From assembly GCA_945910005.1 (NCBI GenBank), contig OX246739.1:9088292-9152291 (forward strand): a DNA stretch of 64,000 nucleotides. Direction: 5' to 3'. Both the position numbers and the translations under genes were made by a program. Positions 37,166 through 51,456 of the stretch are shown piece after piece (position 1 is the first letter of the stretch; each line of letters opens with the position of its first letter). The notes under the pieces are model-generated. The model saw only the letters and a program-made list of their open reading frames with translations. It searched no databases and had not been told where the DNA came from. The stretch comes from Isoperla grammatica. Its lineage: Eukaryota; Arthropoda; Insecta; Plecoptera; Perlodidae.

Positions 37166-40100
37166 TAAGTCAGAACCCTCATTCTATAACTCACGTGATA
37201 ATTCCCCAAAAAACAATTATTTAATATAATATATATATACTATAAATTAGGTAATAAATAATAATACTTGAAATACTTGTAATAATACACTTATTCCACT
37301 TATTTCTAACATTTGGTGGCGGTGCCGGGTTATATATTACAGAGTCTGATTAAGAGGACTGGATACTATGGTGTACTAAACAAAATAGTGTATCAATTTA
37401 AAATTATATAAATTCTACGAAACCACATATCTTGCAAGTTACTCTTTTTAATATCATGTGGCATGTTCGTTCAAAAACCTTAACCTCCTTCGGTTTTATT
37501 ATTGAGACTATCCGTTCGCTTTAAATTCCATTCAATCCGTATCACATTTATATGTAGGTATAAAATGTGGGATGTATTGTTTCACTACCGTCACTGAAAT
37601 ACACTCGTCAGTCTCTCTTTACGGGTCCACTTTGCTTAAGTCTCGAGTCAGCAGGTTACTTAACCTCCTGGAAGAACGTGAGGGAGGGAGAACGTTTAAA
37701 AAGCTGCAACAGCAAAATAACCAGGGATGAAGCAGTTTAGCCGGTGCCTGAGGAACAGATGGGGAATGCTGCGTTAACAAACTGTATCGGACCTTGGGGA
37801 GTCAAACAGGGGATTTTGTAGCCTCTGCAACATCGGCTTAGCAAAAAATCACAACACACTTCTAACAAATGCCAAATATAACTTCAATAAAGGAAATGAA
37901 AACTGAGTTCTACTAACGTATATCATAACGTGAGTGGTAGAAGCTGTGTTGTACACTTGCCTCCGTAAGTGTCCTTAAAAACAATTTAACTGTATTGCTT
38001 TTTTTTGTGTTGCAATAAATGTGATAAAACTTGGATACAAAATCGTCTCTTCACTAAAGTAGAAAATATACCTACAATAGTCAAAACTCACTGATATATA
38101 AACTTAGAACAAAACTTAATCTGCTTAAAACAAATAGTATTAGGCTTGTATTTTACGTTGCTTTTTCACATATAGGAAAGGTTCTTTCTTACTCGAAAAT
38201 GACTAAACTCGATAAGGACATTAAATCAAACCAAATAGTAAGAGAGTACATGATTCTGACTGATCAATAAACAGATCAAACAGAAAACAGAAAGTTACTA
38301 GATTAAAATTCATGCTTTGTATTTACAGATGTAAATCAACATGAATCGTTTGAAAATATTAGTCACTTCCTCTAAAATTGAAACCAATTATTTTAAACAT
38401 TTGGTGGTTGGGCCGGGTCACTAGTATAACCATTAACTACACAATAGGAGGACTGAATACATATTAAATACTCATGTATACATGTATACGCTCGCCCTAT
38501 TCTATTCCTGAACACCACAAAGAACTATTAGATCCCTATACTGTAGACCTACCGTGTCTTAGTCGAGCATCTGATCTTGTTCAGCTGGGGTCTAGAAAAG
38601 AAAAGTATACAAAAAAAACATTCTTGAATATAAGATCAAAGAAATGCCAACAACAATTACTCTTTCAACTTTTATTCCTTGAAGAAAATTTATTGAAATT
38701 CTTAAATTGAAATCCTCACTTTCGTTCGCTTTTTCGTAAATAAGGGTGATACAGATATGTGTACACCATGTATATTCTTTGTCTTGCACTGTACAGTTGG
38801 TATAAGGTAGACTGTAAATAATAAAGTATGTTCGAGACAATATCTGCCGTCTGCGCACTAGAAAATTGTTTACTCAAATATTTGTCTATTACTTTTTACC
38901 ACCAGGTTTTAATATTAGTTCGAAGAAAGTTCATTATGGTAATATTTGATCAAACGTAGAACGCTGGTAGAACCCGTGTTTTAGAAAGTTCAATGTAAAT
39001 TCTCTGAATAGATTAAATCACGTATATCCAATAAGACAATGCCATAATTGGAAGCGATTGAAGCTGCTCTCCTTGAGAAACGTAGAGAATAGGTTATGTT
39101 ACCGTCTTGTAATAAGTTGCAGTCCACGTCGTCTCGAGTTGGGAGTCATATTACACGTTTAAGTCGAATGAATGCACGACGAGCTTTTAACCTAATTAAA
39201 TAGTCCCTCGCTGCAGGTACTTCCCTTGATTCCAAGAGTTTATATTTTATTGCTAACACTGTCGTCTTGCTTTCTATAAATAGGAAACTAAATCTCAAGT
39301 TAACTGAATAACAAAGTAATGAGTTAGAAAATTTATTTGCTGAAATTTGAAACTGTTCACTTCGACTTTTTATTTTCATCGCATGTTGCTGACGTAGGTA
39401 AGTATATTATAGTGGTATGGTATCCGGCCCTAAACAAGTGAATACGTATTTAACTTCTAAAGCTATAATTTTGGTAACAGCTAAACCAGGTAAACGAAAT
39501 TTTGGACATGAATGTGAATAAAAAAGGAAATATCTAATTTCATGAAAACGAAACACGAGGGATACATTTTCACATGAGTAGGTATTAGTTACCGGTGCAA
39601 GATTATGACTCGCTTCATTATTTCATTTTTAAGCGATTTTAAGTACTCTAAAAAAATTACATTCCGGTGTTTATTTACGTGTATCATGATCATATGTTTT
39701 AAAATAAAATAATCTAGTAATTAAAAAAATCCTGCACATTTTCACTATATCATGTTGTGCCATATGTTGAGATTAATATTTATGTGCATAAATAGTCACA
39801 CAACATTCCAGTTCGCAATACATTTCCCTGTCCCCACTTGCAACATGTATATTAAAGTGCTTATACAATCGGTGCTTTGTTTACATTATCAGAAACTAGA
39901 TATCCCAAGGTGAAAGAAACTTACGATTGAACTTCTTGACATTTTAATATCTAAAAGACTCCTCAATATGAGCATTGTAATCTGAACTGTTACATTTCAA
40001 ATACTATTATACTTTGTGAAGTAAATCCGGCAAACTGAAATAAAAAAACAGGAGTTAATTTTTTTACAAATCTTTTCAGGGTTTAACTTGAGCCACTTCC

Positions 40101-43100
40101 GATAACAAACTATAGCTATAGTTTTATAGTTGTAAGCAATGACCGAGGTATGGTACTAGAGAAAAAAATGTAAGTATTGCCTTTTAACTGAGAAAATATT
40201 TGGGAAACCCCTATTAGGATTGTCTTTGGCTGAAACCGATTGGGTAACTGATTCATCTATATCGATAACGGATTAATTACAGTAACACAAATGGAAGAAG
40301 TGTGTTTTAGTGATTTTTCTGCCATATTGTAAACACGCATAATACCTCAATGTAGAATAATTACAATACGTGCATAAGTTTGACGGGTCAAGGCAATATA
40401 TCCATAAGCATAAATATTATAAACTATTCGTATTAAAACTAGCTAGTTTTATTTTATTACCATCAAATGATTGCATTGGAATGGTAATAGGTTTCATTTC
40501 AATTGTGGTTTGTATAAGTAGACAATAATGATTTTATGGCAAACCACTACTTCATTCTTAAAAGTTTGTACTAAAACTATTACATTGCATAATTTAAATA
40601 TTAATTAAACTAGGTATGTTGACCTGTCAAACTGATGCTCATTTCTATCACACAAACTTGAGATTTACCTCAATAAATGTAAAGTTCCAACACATGTATA
40701 TTATCACATGTATAAATCTAAAATTTTTACAAACAAAATTGCAAATTATGTTTTAAATAACTGTCAGTTATGAAAATAATAAAAATGATATACATTCATA
40801 CTGTTGGTATTAGCTTAGTAAATAATATAGTTGTACACATATAAACTTATTTATACAGCAAGTCACTGGTTAAATAGTTTATGAAATGTGGATATGTGTA
40901 ACGGAGAAGTGCAAATAATCTATAGTGAATGAAAATTACAGGTCGGTTGAAAATATTATTATAAAGTATAACACTTTGAGTAACAATGCATCAAAAACTC
41001 TTCAGGCAGTAAATAATTTGGCAGTTTCAAAAGCGTTCCCGTAAGACTTATGGTGCGGTGAATTGTTCCCACCTTCATGCTAAGCTCGTCTTGTCGACTT
41101 GGTACACGCAACCACCTAAAGATAATGATTTAGCCCCTTCATCCCCGACTTCGCAACAAAACATTGGTAAATGAACGTAATTATCTGAAGCTCACAAGCA
41201 AACCATTCATTAACCGAAGCGGGACAGATAATAACCGCAAATTCTCATTATTTGTGTAATGTTCACCTCGAAATTATAAGATGGGAACACAATTCACATT
41301 GTATAAAGCCGCTATAAATTAAATTACTAAAACAGAGTAGAAGAAAGAACCAAATACAAATTTAATTAGATAGATATTAAGTGCATAATTATAAGACAAA
41401 GTGTACATATGTGTTTTGGAAGAACGAACACTAAGAGAATTTCAGAATAATAAAAGAAAAAAAATCAGAACTGATTTTCACGGAGAGAAATGAAATGACG
41501 TCTGACATATACATGCCAACACCGTTTTGAAGATAATTGTTAAAGGTAACTGGAACATGTGTCAATTTCAATCGCTTTGTTTAGCTTAAAAGCTATACCT
41601 CGTTTAGCTATAAAGCTATATTTCCATTAACGTAACAGGCTGACTTGAACAGAACGCAGAATGGCTGAGTGATAGCAGTTCACACACTTCCAAAGATTCC
41701 CAAGTGACATGTTTTTATATTCTCCAAATTTTTTTTCGCAATTCCATTTGAGAGCACTCGTGTTTGCATTCTCTAAAGACTCGCGTTTCTAACTAGGCCC
41801 AAAGGAAACGTTTCGACTTGAGATTTCTCTCGTTTACGCTTTTTCCTCTTTCGCTCAGTTTCAAACATATTTGTGAGCGTTAAGAAAAAAAGGAAAACTG
41901 AGGTGCGCTGAAAGTTGTTTAGTCGTTTAAAGAACTCAATGGTGCATATTTAAGTGTGTGCAATTAAACTCGCGGCAATCGTCACGGACAAGGGTAGGTT
42001 AACGTGCTTGCGCTTGCGTTATCGACGCATGTCCCAATCGTGTCAAGTCTCAATTATTTACACGCTCAATAATATTAAAATAACAACCGAACACACACGT
42101 TGTTATAACAAAGATATTCAGAGTTATTATTGATCGCGATTCACTCTATAACTAAATATTATTGCCAGTGATAAATGTGTTGTTATTTATTTAAATATCA
42201 TCTTGTAATATTTGTAACCGATTTGGTGATGAAAAAAGTTGGTGGTTTAACATAAAGTATGGATTAACTTATTTTAGGTACTGTTTAGAAAAGAATTCTC
42301 AATTCAACCACGTTTTTAAACATATCTTATTAAATCAGCAATAAATAAATCAAATCTACGGTACGGACCTGTAAGTCCCCTAGAGAAGGCGCGTCTACTC
42401 CGTCCAGCTTATATGACCTGAATCAATGCATGTGTTCGGTCGTTGCCATTGTAATTTAAGTCTCTGGCGGATTCAAACTCGTCGTTTCCGTTGTATGGGG
42501 TTGTTTCTTAACTTGTTGAAAACACTTAAACATACTCGGAACCCGCTAGGCTTGGGGGTATCTGAAACAGCTTGGTCTCAAGAGTTTGAAGGGCACTCGA
42601 GATGTCAGAGCTTTTTGTTGGACCGCCTCAACGAATATTCACTTCTCATGATGGCATTTCAAAAAAGTAATATTATAGAGCTAATATTGCAATTACAATT
42701 TTTTTGTATATTACCTATTACGTGTACTAAAAACGAAAAATTCATTTTCTTTCATTTTGTCCTTCCACTTCTTCGTAAATTATTAAACAATTATTTTTCT
42801 TTTTCGAGTTAAATTTTGCACATATTTTCTATTCTGCCGTTCCGGATCTACGACGCCGGTTTGTGGTGCAGTGTATTAGCGTATTCAAGAATCAATGAAT
42901 TTTCAAGTGGTTTTGAAATAGTACCTGTATCAATATAACTAATGAATAAATAGAATAAAACAATATCCTGTCCAAACGAGGACAAATCCGGAAAATATTG
43001 CATTTAAAATTTTATAAATATTCATGAGTTTAAAATCATTAATGACTTTAATTTGCTTCCCTAAACTCAAATGAAGTATTCGTGTATAAAAAAAACAAAG

Positions 43101-45474
43101 CATACTTTGAAATAAGAAATCAAGTTGACTTGTCATTAATGTTTTTACTAAAGGTGGAAAAAAGGAATGAATATACATTAATGTTTTATTGATGATTACA
43201 AAACAGCTAGTTACGGTGAATTAATTCAGGCATAAGTATAGCGCTCAACTGACAGCCGGAAGTTATGGAACATGTAATTAGACGATAACCCGAGCACGAA
43301 CCTGGTTCTATTCGCGTTCAGTAAACAGTCTTAGGTTGTCTCGAGCTAGTTCATTTACCCTGTGGCATTTTATACTAACTACTCGCAGACATGTTGTATT
43401 AAACTCTGAGATCATGACTCATTGGTAAACAACTTTGTTTTGTACTAACTCAGAAGAAAATAAGTGCTGTTTATATATTAAAATGTGCATTTCAAAATTG
43501 ATACAAAATGAATAAAGGGAGTGAAGGAAGGTATTTTGAATTAGTATAGAACAACATATTTGTTATAATGCTGTGCTAACTCTCAAACAGTAGATAGTTT
43601 GACATGGAATTTCAATCATATTATGTTTAAAGTTGTTCTTAGATATTTGAAACACAGGAGAAATGTTGATGATAATATTGTTTGCTACTGAACGACAGTA
43701 AGTTACACAAGAGTAGTTTGTACCGATTGGAAAACAATTATTTTCTTTGAGGTAAGATAATTCCCATTTGGTATGTTTTCTTTACATAAATCCTAGTAGT
43801 CCTTCCAGTGATCGTTATACAGTGTATACAATTTGTCATATTAAATCCAAAAATAAAAATATTTATTGAAATAATGAATAAGGAATCAACTCATTGCGGT
43901 AGTAAACAAGTGTTGGCAAAAGGTGGAGGTATTGTTCCGTGTTTTCACAATTGCTTATTGTCCTGACTTCAGGACAATGGAATTGTGAGCTTTCCCATCC
44001 GGATTGAGCACACTTGACCGGTTTTATTTCATTTCAATGAGCCTTAACTCATACACAATGTATTCTTCAACAGCATTCGCCTATACAAATTGTGAGTTTT
44101 ACAAACTGAAGTTAATATTTTAGAAATGTTTTAATGTTCCAAGGTTTCAGTTATAATAACTAAAGCACACTTAAAATGATGAAATAAACATATTGAGTTA
44201 TAACAAATATTTCCGGAATATGTAGGTCTCATAAACGTTGCTTTCGGTATCCAACTTCACGACACAACACAATGTCTGGCGCATTTAATTGATCTTGAAT
44301 GCTTTGAAGAAGTCGCAAGAAAGAATTAATACTTAATTCCCAAAATATTTCATTAATGTTGCTATAATATGTTAAAATAATATTATTAGATACATTTTGA
44401 TGACTTCGATATTTATTATTTTATATATAAGTGCAGCACCTGTTTACCCGATCATTTTGAGAACATAATATTTATTGAAAGACGACTACATTCATGAAAA
44501 ATATAACTAAATTCCCTTTGAGATGGAGCATCCTTTTTCCCTCGAGACACTTCTTAAACAACAGAAATACATTTTAAGTGACAAACATCGTGTTTTCAAA
44601 GGCAAGCGCTTGCACGTGTATTCTAGTCGTCGCTCGTATCATGAGGTTTGGTGAGGTAAAATGCCTGGTCGTTGGGGTGAGGTGCCTGGTCGTTGACGCG
44701 ACGTATTGTCTACTAGCAACACCGACAAGAACAAACCGGCACGTGCGGTAAAACCTAGTTAAAACTTAAAAGCGTTGTGTCAAGTTTTGGACGTGTCTAG
44801 CCCCGGGGTTCCTTTGAGAAGCGCTTCTCGAAGCGGGAGCAACGTTGCCGCATCTCTCCGCCGCGCGCGCTCGAGACTAAAGAAAGAAAAACACCGACAA
44901 GACGCTCTCGGTTTTGTTTCGCTCACAACTCACGTCAGGAATATTTGATGTTTATATTTCGTTGATGGTATAGCACAATTTTGTTTCTTGTAGTTCTAAT
45001 GATATCCATAAGAAAAACTCTTGGCACAGAATGTGCAACAGAAAACCGCATATAAATATTTAATAATTAATAAACATGTACGTTATTGAACAAACTGGTA
45101 ATGTTCCTGAACACTGAACGCATATGGGTAGAGATGTTTTTTTTCTGTACTGTGCGACTAAAAGTGTCAATTAGTGTGACGAACTAGCACCAAATCGCTG
45201 ATTTTAGTGAAAATTAGTTAAATCAACCAATATCAGCATTAATATGCCTATGTTATTTAAGGATTAATTAGTAATTAGCAAAACTGAAACAAAAGATTGA
45301 AAAATTAATTCTAAGCTCAATTTTCTTGCATGAAGCAATTATAGTTTTAACTTGAAATAAGCACATCTTTATCTATAAGTACCGATGGAGATGGGACAGA
45401 GGTATCACGTGGTATTCTAATTTGAGAGGTCGTGGACAAGGACCAATATATCACATCCTTTTGTTATATCATGT
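37166..45474. other. No gene seen
   Basis: A long AT-rich stretch without supported genes. A CpG-rich pocket at about 44815-44935 contains the palindrome GAGAAGCGCTTCTC. Near 44650-44695 GTGAGGT and GCCTGGTCGTTG recur as a short tandem duplication. These could be regulatory or repeat-derived; neither is demonstrated. Confidence 0.45.
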
Positions 45475-45526
45475 GTGGGAATCGAACCCTAACCTTCTAA
45501 ATGTCTCTCTGCTCAACCCATGACGG
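45475..45526 (-). repeat. tRNA-like fragment
   Basis: On the minus strand GGTTGAGCAGAGAGAC and GGTTCGATTCCCACAC (perfect B box) occur at tRNA-like spacing but without a full cloverleaf. Probably a SINE relic. Confidence 0.5.
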
Positions 45527-46160
45527 TATATTGAACAAATGAAATATCAACCGTGCCCACGCACAGTAGAGTAATGCGTGTGGTGTGTGGTGGTAGGGGG
45601 GGTGAGGGGGGGGGGGGGGCGTGAGGGCTACTGATGATGGTAAGGCGAGACCACGACATAAAAGATATCCTAGCCTAACGTAGTCCAAGCTGAAATCCAC
45701 ATCATCCATCATTGCTTGACCCTCATTACGGATAGGATAAACCCAACGGTAAACAGGTATATAAGTCGTCGTCTAAAATCAACTTTGTATTAGCGTAATG
45801 ATTATGATAACATTTATCATATATATTTGCAATGATGGTAATCGATACAATAAATGGCTTATCATGTATTTGAAAGACACCACATGACATTCAAGCCGAA
45901 GCAATAATTTAAACATGGGACCAGTTTACTAGACCAACGCCTATGAAAATCGATCGACCAAAAAATATGTGTGAATTTAATACATGATCATGGCTCTTGT
46001 TGATTTACGTCTTTATGATAGCAATCAAGCAATTATTCTAGACGAAAAGGGTTGATAGATGAAGACGAAGGGTAGTTACAATAAACGCATACTTTATGCA
46101 GGACTTGATTGAACCGTAGGAGCCAGATTATTGAAAGATTTGAAAATTTATTTTTTAATA
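45527..46160. other. G-rich tract and tRNA-like relic
   Basis: A G-rich tract with a 14-base G run lies at 45595-45620. At 45928-45960 there is a fragment (GTTTACTAGACCAACGCC and AAATCGATC nearby) shared with the tRNA-like sequence at 46.46 kb. No gene seen. Confidence 0.5.
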
Positions 46161-47267
46161 ATTTCGTCACTAAAATCAATTACATTTCATTCAAAACGCC
46201 CCAAAACCAATGTTATTCATGGGTTCTATAATGTCTCTTAAAAATAAAAAGAAATATTAAAAATATCTTATAAGAATTATTTGTACATTAAGTTTTAAGA
46301 TGTATTCTTATATTATTATTTTCTGCTTTGTATTCAATGAAGTGTATATTATATTTATGAAAATTGTTATCTGGAATAAACATTTAATAATAAGGAGATG
46401 AAAAACTCGACATGACGATGTAAGAACTCGAATCGAACCTGGGAGATAGAAATCGTGGTTTACTAGACCAACACCAAATCGATCACTTCCAAATAATTTG
46501 GTTGCCAAGATGTTTGTGTGCCCTTGAAATCGATGGAACTCCATTACACATTATTTACTTTAGTAATTGACCGTTCACAAGCTTACTTGCACGAGTCGGA
46601 CTCCCTGCTGGGCAGCTGGCACTTGAAATGATATTCCAACTTGTACATGATGACACCATGCAAGAGATATTCCCCCCCCCCCCCCCTCCCCGCAATATGG
46701 CTTCAAAATGATACTCATAAAACGTTTCACCCCCTTGGAATCCATAATCTATGTCATTTTGTGTGATCACCAAAATAAGTAACCACTTGGGCGTGGTTAT
46801 ATTCTGGAGTCTTGAATCTTATGTATTTTGCCAAACGAAGCAAACATTAAGATTATAAAACAGCATCTAATTTGTTTTCGGGCATTTCCATTTTTATTTC
46901 CATTTGCTGGTAATTGCTCATTGGTTGAGTTGATGACAATCTCAGGATGTGAATATTAAACACTACGAGAAGAACAAGCGAACTGTATTTCTTTAATTGA
47001 ATTGTGAATAGCTTATATCTTTCCACTCGTTGCGTACCTACTTGAATATCTTAGATCGCGTTTAGTGATATAACATTTTCTCGGTTATAAACTTTCTTAT
47101 TTGTGGAATAAAGCACAATCTAACTTCTTATAAACCAAATGATTCAATTACATGACTGATTGTTTTCAATGGAAATGTAATGTTTTTAAGAGACATTATA
47201 GAACACATGAATAACATTGGTTTTGGGGCGTTTTGAATTAAATGTAATTTGATTTTTGCGACGAAAT
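46161..47267. mobile_element. Element bounded by ~90-bp inverted repeats
   Basis: Sequence from ATTTCGTC (46161), through CAAAACGCCCCAAAACCAAT, to TAATGTCTCTTAAAAA (about 46253) recurs inverted at about 47183-47267 with few differences. The 1.1-kb interval includes a tRNA-like fragment and a poly-C run (46673-46686). No clear target duplication or ORF was found. It is either a long-TIR foldback/MITE with nested insertions or two inverted copies of a short repeat. Confidence 0.65.
46405..46490 (-). repeat. tRNA-like fragment inside inverted-repeat element
   Basis: On the minus strand TTGGTCTAGTAAACCACG resembles an A-box/D-arm region and CCAGGTTCGATTCGAG contains the B-box core. The first part also occurs at 45.93-45.95 kb, so this is a repeated, SINE-like unit and not a tRNA gene. 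Confidence 0.55.
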
Positions 47268-50200
47268 CATTGTATGTGAAATCTAAAAATTAAACAATCA
47301 ACTCCGACTGATTTTTGGTTATATAATTTCTGGATTACATAACAATTCCAGCCACAATCGTGTTTCACTAATAAATATCAATTTGTATTTAAATCATTGT
47401 ATTTTACGCAAGTCGCCATCGAAATTCCAGTCACTTCTTTCGTTTTTAAATACACCTATATCGAACGAGACTTGTGAAGAGTATGATGAACTCGATGGTA
47501 AAGTAGTAAGATAATTAGTAGGTGGAGTTTGAGTAGTATAACACACTTTCTGATCCCTCGGGTAAAACCAAAATTCCCATCAAAGCTATGTCCACACTTA
47601 GTTTAAATCTGGTTTATTCAAGAACTTAATGTGGATTTTTCGTTTTCCGTCCTCATATTTTCACTGACCCTACGCTACGTCCTTCCACAAATATTGCAAG
47701 TGAGCGATATTGAGAGACTTTTGAAAGGGCTTATGCCTTTGGGGCGACAACCAGCGTTCACATCTACTGCGCGGACTTGTACACTCACGTTCTGAAATAC
47801 TAGGACACCTCCTGGATCATTGCAGCAATGCAGTTTATCATCGCATAGAACACGTCCAGGTAATGTTTCAAACGAATGTGTGTGACTGAGTGTGTCACAA
47901 GAAGAGGTTCAAAGTAAGGCTGATCTTTGAAATCAGACAAAAAAAAGACTTAAGATCCCTTGTGAATCCGGGCCCAGGTCTGTATGTTACTAATGAGAAC
48001 CTCTATCGCTTAATTTGCCAGTAATTTTACTATTTTGTTTACAGGTGTGGTGACTTCTTTAAACAAAACGGTGTTTCCCAAATAATGGAAACAATTGTTC
48101 ACTAGAAACCCGGCGCCTACACCAAAGATAAATGTTTATAATGATCAACTGTCGAATTCATTTTTATCCCGTTATAAGAGTAGGCCGGATGTGTCTCCGT
48201 CTATTTATGCTGACATAAATATTGGTGGTTATTTCAGCGTGGCTAATCGAGACGATGGTTGTATAAGTTGGCTACGTTAATGGTATCGTAGTAGAATAGA
48301 ATCGGTTAAAACAGTATGTAACCAATATCTTGATAATATGTGCATTTCGTTTCGACGTATTATGTGAAAGTGTTGAAACATTGATTTATTTTCGAAAAAT
48401 ATATTATTTTGGCACACGCTGTTAGAAGACTATGCATTTATTAGTAAGTCGGAGATTTAAATGATTGTCGAATTGATACCTTAGTTCAAAACTGCTAACC
48501 TTAATTACCAGTTTTATTTAGGGTAGCTTTTAGGTCACAACTGTGAGTTACTAAAGCAATCATGTAGATATAAGAACTCCTAGTAATAATTTATAACTAA
48601 TACCACACGCTCACTTTTCGTTTCGTAAAACAACGCTTTGGATAACTTTCCATCTGGGGCGCATACAATGCATGAGACTCGAAAAGCAAAACTATTAATC
48701 AGACCGTAGCTATGACGCGTATGGAAGACAATGAAATGCTTGGAATCTTCTAACCGCATGCTTAGAATTCCTAAATTCTGTTTGGAATGCAAAGTGACAC
48801 TATAATGTCTGGAGTGATTCTAAAGAACCGAGAATCTATATCGTTGTGGGGCGCCCATTGAAGAAGGCAATAAACACAAACGACAGAAGCCATTCCCAAT
48901 CATGAAGAAGGACTGTGAATACAGATCGACGGTAGCATTACTGTAGCGGTACTGTAGGCCTATTCCCAAGGGCAAATCGGCTCTATTGTTGACACAATGC
49001 CATGCAGCTCGACAGCGGACGATGCTTTTATTTAAGCAAGCGAATTTGTTTTGAAAATACATTTTGAAAATATATATTTCTTTGCTGCGACATGGATAAA
49101 ATGTTTCCAGTATTGAAACCGTGTGATTCGAATCTCGGCACTTTTTGGCCATATATCGCGAAAATTAATATCAACATTTTTTTCCGTGCCGACACATGAA
49201 GCCATACACGTTTGCTATAGTGTTTTGGAAATGTTTCAAAAAAACGTTTGTGTTTTTGAATTTTTTGTTTTTAAGTTTGTCATCAACTTGGAAACTTAAG
49301 TAACACACTTCGATAAAGTAATGCAACGAAATAAATTTTTAAAACATGTTTTCAAAACATTTTTCCCGGGTGTTGCTGTCTTGAGAAATCTATTAAGTGT
49401 GTAGTAAACTTAAGTGTTCTGTGTTACACCGTTCTATGGTACTATATACGGTGTATACGTACGCGTATGAAGAATTTGTTTTCGTTTTGTGATTTAAAAT
49501 AAAATGTAGAACGGTCGCAATAAATACAAATAAAAGTATGAGTAGGTACACTTCCCTTATGGCACATTATATTCTGCATACATTGTATAACGTTATAAGG
49601 GTCCTTGGACTAAATTTGTTTCATTTTTGTTGCGAACTCTGTTGGCTTTATCAGGTCAATCGACAAACATTGTGTTAATATACTTGTAAACAACTTCAAA
49701 CTTGATGATTGTTGAGTACAATTTTCATGGAATATGTTGCATTAAGATTAAGGTCAGCTTGAACTTGAAAGTTATAAAATAAAATAACGTTAAAAATGTT
49801 TTGTTTGAATGTATTATCTCGGTTAGTTTTTAACTCCATATTCTTTCAAAATGTTATAACTTTAAGTACACTCACGGACGTTTATCACTGTTGTCAGGAA
49901 ATCAATAACTACTAAACACTATTGTTCTTAAGACTCCCAATGCATGGCATAGCAGCTGGGACTCATTCTATAATAATATATTATTTTTATCACTCTACAG
50001 ACTAAACATTGAGATTATGGTCTATAAATTATCAGGTTACGAACATTAATTATTTAAATCATAGTTTATGAATAATAAACCCCATTATATGGCGGGTAAT
50101 TGAAACTTGCTGATGTTGGATGCATTGTTTCGTTATAAAATGTTGACCTTGTTCTATAATCTGAAAAGAAATGTGAAACACAATATCGAAGACAAAGCAA

Positions 50201-50780
50201 TTTATTCAACCCGTTCACCATAATAACAAATGGATTTGAATTTTTTGTGTGTGTAGTCTCTTGAGATAATAATTTAACAAATTCCAATAAAACTCTTTCG
50301 TTACAAAACCATGTTTTGTGAAATAGATTGTTTGACGTTCCATTGTTCAAATACGTTTTGTTTTTCAATTCTCTCTTCCCTTCCAGCGAATGTATTGTGA
50401 TTCATAGTAATAATATGCCCTTTTTTAAAATACGTTTGTTTTTTATACAAAATAAAAACGTCGATTTTGATCAACAAAACAATTCATTGATGTTTTAAAA
50501 GTTTTAACCAATTCAAATTGATGGAATCTATCGGGGCATGAATTACATTTCTGAAACAAAAATGATTAAGTAATACAGTACATTTTAATTTAAAAACATT
50601 ATTTTACGATCGAATTCTTCAATTTAAAAAATATGCCTATTCAATGTGTTTTAAATAATATGATAAATATTATGCATTACCTTGCATTGTAGGTGCTTTT
50701 ATAAAATGCAATTCATCAGCGAAACATTCTCTGAAAAGGAATAGTAGCCCTAATATATGGGTCAGTAACAATGGCAGACT
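47268..50780. other. No gene seen
   Basis: The 110-codon minus-strand frame at 48820-49152 has no recognisable domain. No other signal. Confidence 0.5.
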
Positions 50781-51456
50781 GTAATACTTAGGGTTGCCAA
50801 CTCTCCCGTATTTCCCGGGAAATCCCGTTTTCCACTGTGATTTCCCGCTTCCCGTATCAACTCTACACGGGAATCAGTTTTCCCGTATTTTCACAATTTG
50901 TTTTAAAATACACATTTCGTAAACTTCTGCTTACTAACTGTACACAGTTTCAACATTTGAGCATTTTGAACTTAAAAGTCTAATGTTGAGACAATTGTTT
51001 CATTATTATTAATTATTAATGGTACATAAATGGTTAGACAATAGAAACATATCAACGAGCTGAGTTATAAGTTGTTGGTATTTATTCTCTTTCGTGTCAA
51101 AAATTGTATAGTTATTTAAAAGAGATATATAAAGATTCTACGTGATGCAAAATAGCTTGACAAAATGTAGAGGTAACCAGCTTAAACTATAGATATTAAT
51201 TCAGTTTACCCTCCCAAATTAAACATTAATTGATTGAGATTGAGAAAATTACACCTGCAAAGTTATTATTAAATCCCTAAACTCATTTCATTTTCTGGGA
51301 CCTAACGTCTATTAAAATAGGAAAACATTTTTTTGCGCCTGCGGCGATTTGGCCTTCGGCAACTGGGACATTGCCGTCTTCTTTCCCTCTACATTTCATA
51401 TCAATTTTAAAATTCCCGTATTTTCATATTCAATAGTTGGCAACCCTAGTAATACT
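50781..51456. mobile_element. hAT-type MITE, 660 bp
   Basis: The target duplication GTAATACT is perfect at 50781-50788 and 51449-51456. The ends are TAGGGTTGCCAACT (50789) and AGTTGGCAACCCTA (ending 51448), a perfect terminal match of 14 bases. Subterminal CCCGTATT-like words occur on both sides. An 8-bp duplication with YAGGG-type ends is diagnostic for the hAT superfamily. There is no transposase frame, so it needs a hAT transposase from elsewhere. Confidence 0.93.

Noticed and set aside
45497..45712. 71-codon proline-rich minus-strand ORF
   Set aside because: The proline run comes from a G-rich tract, and the rest overlaps a tRNA-like relic.
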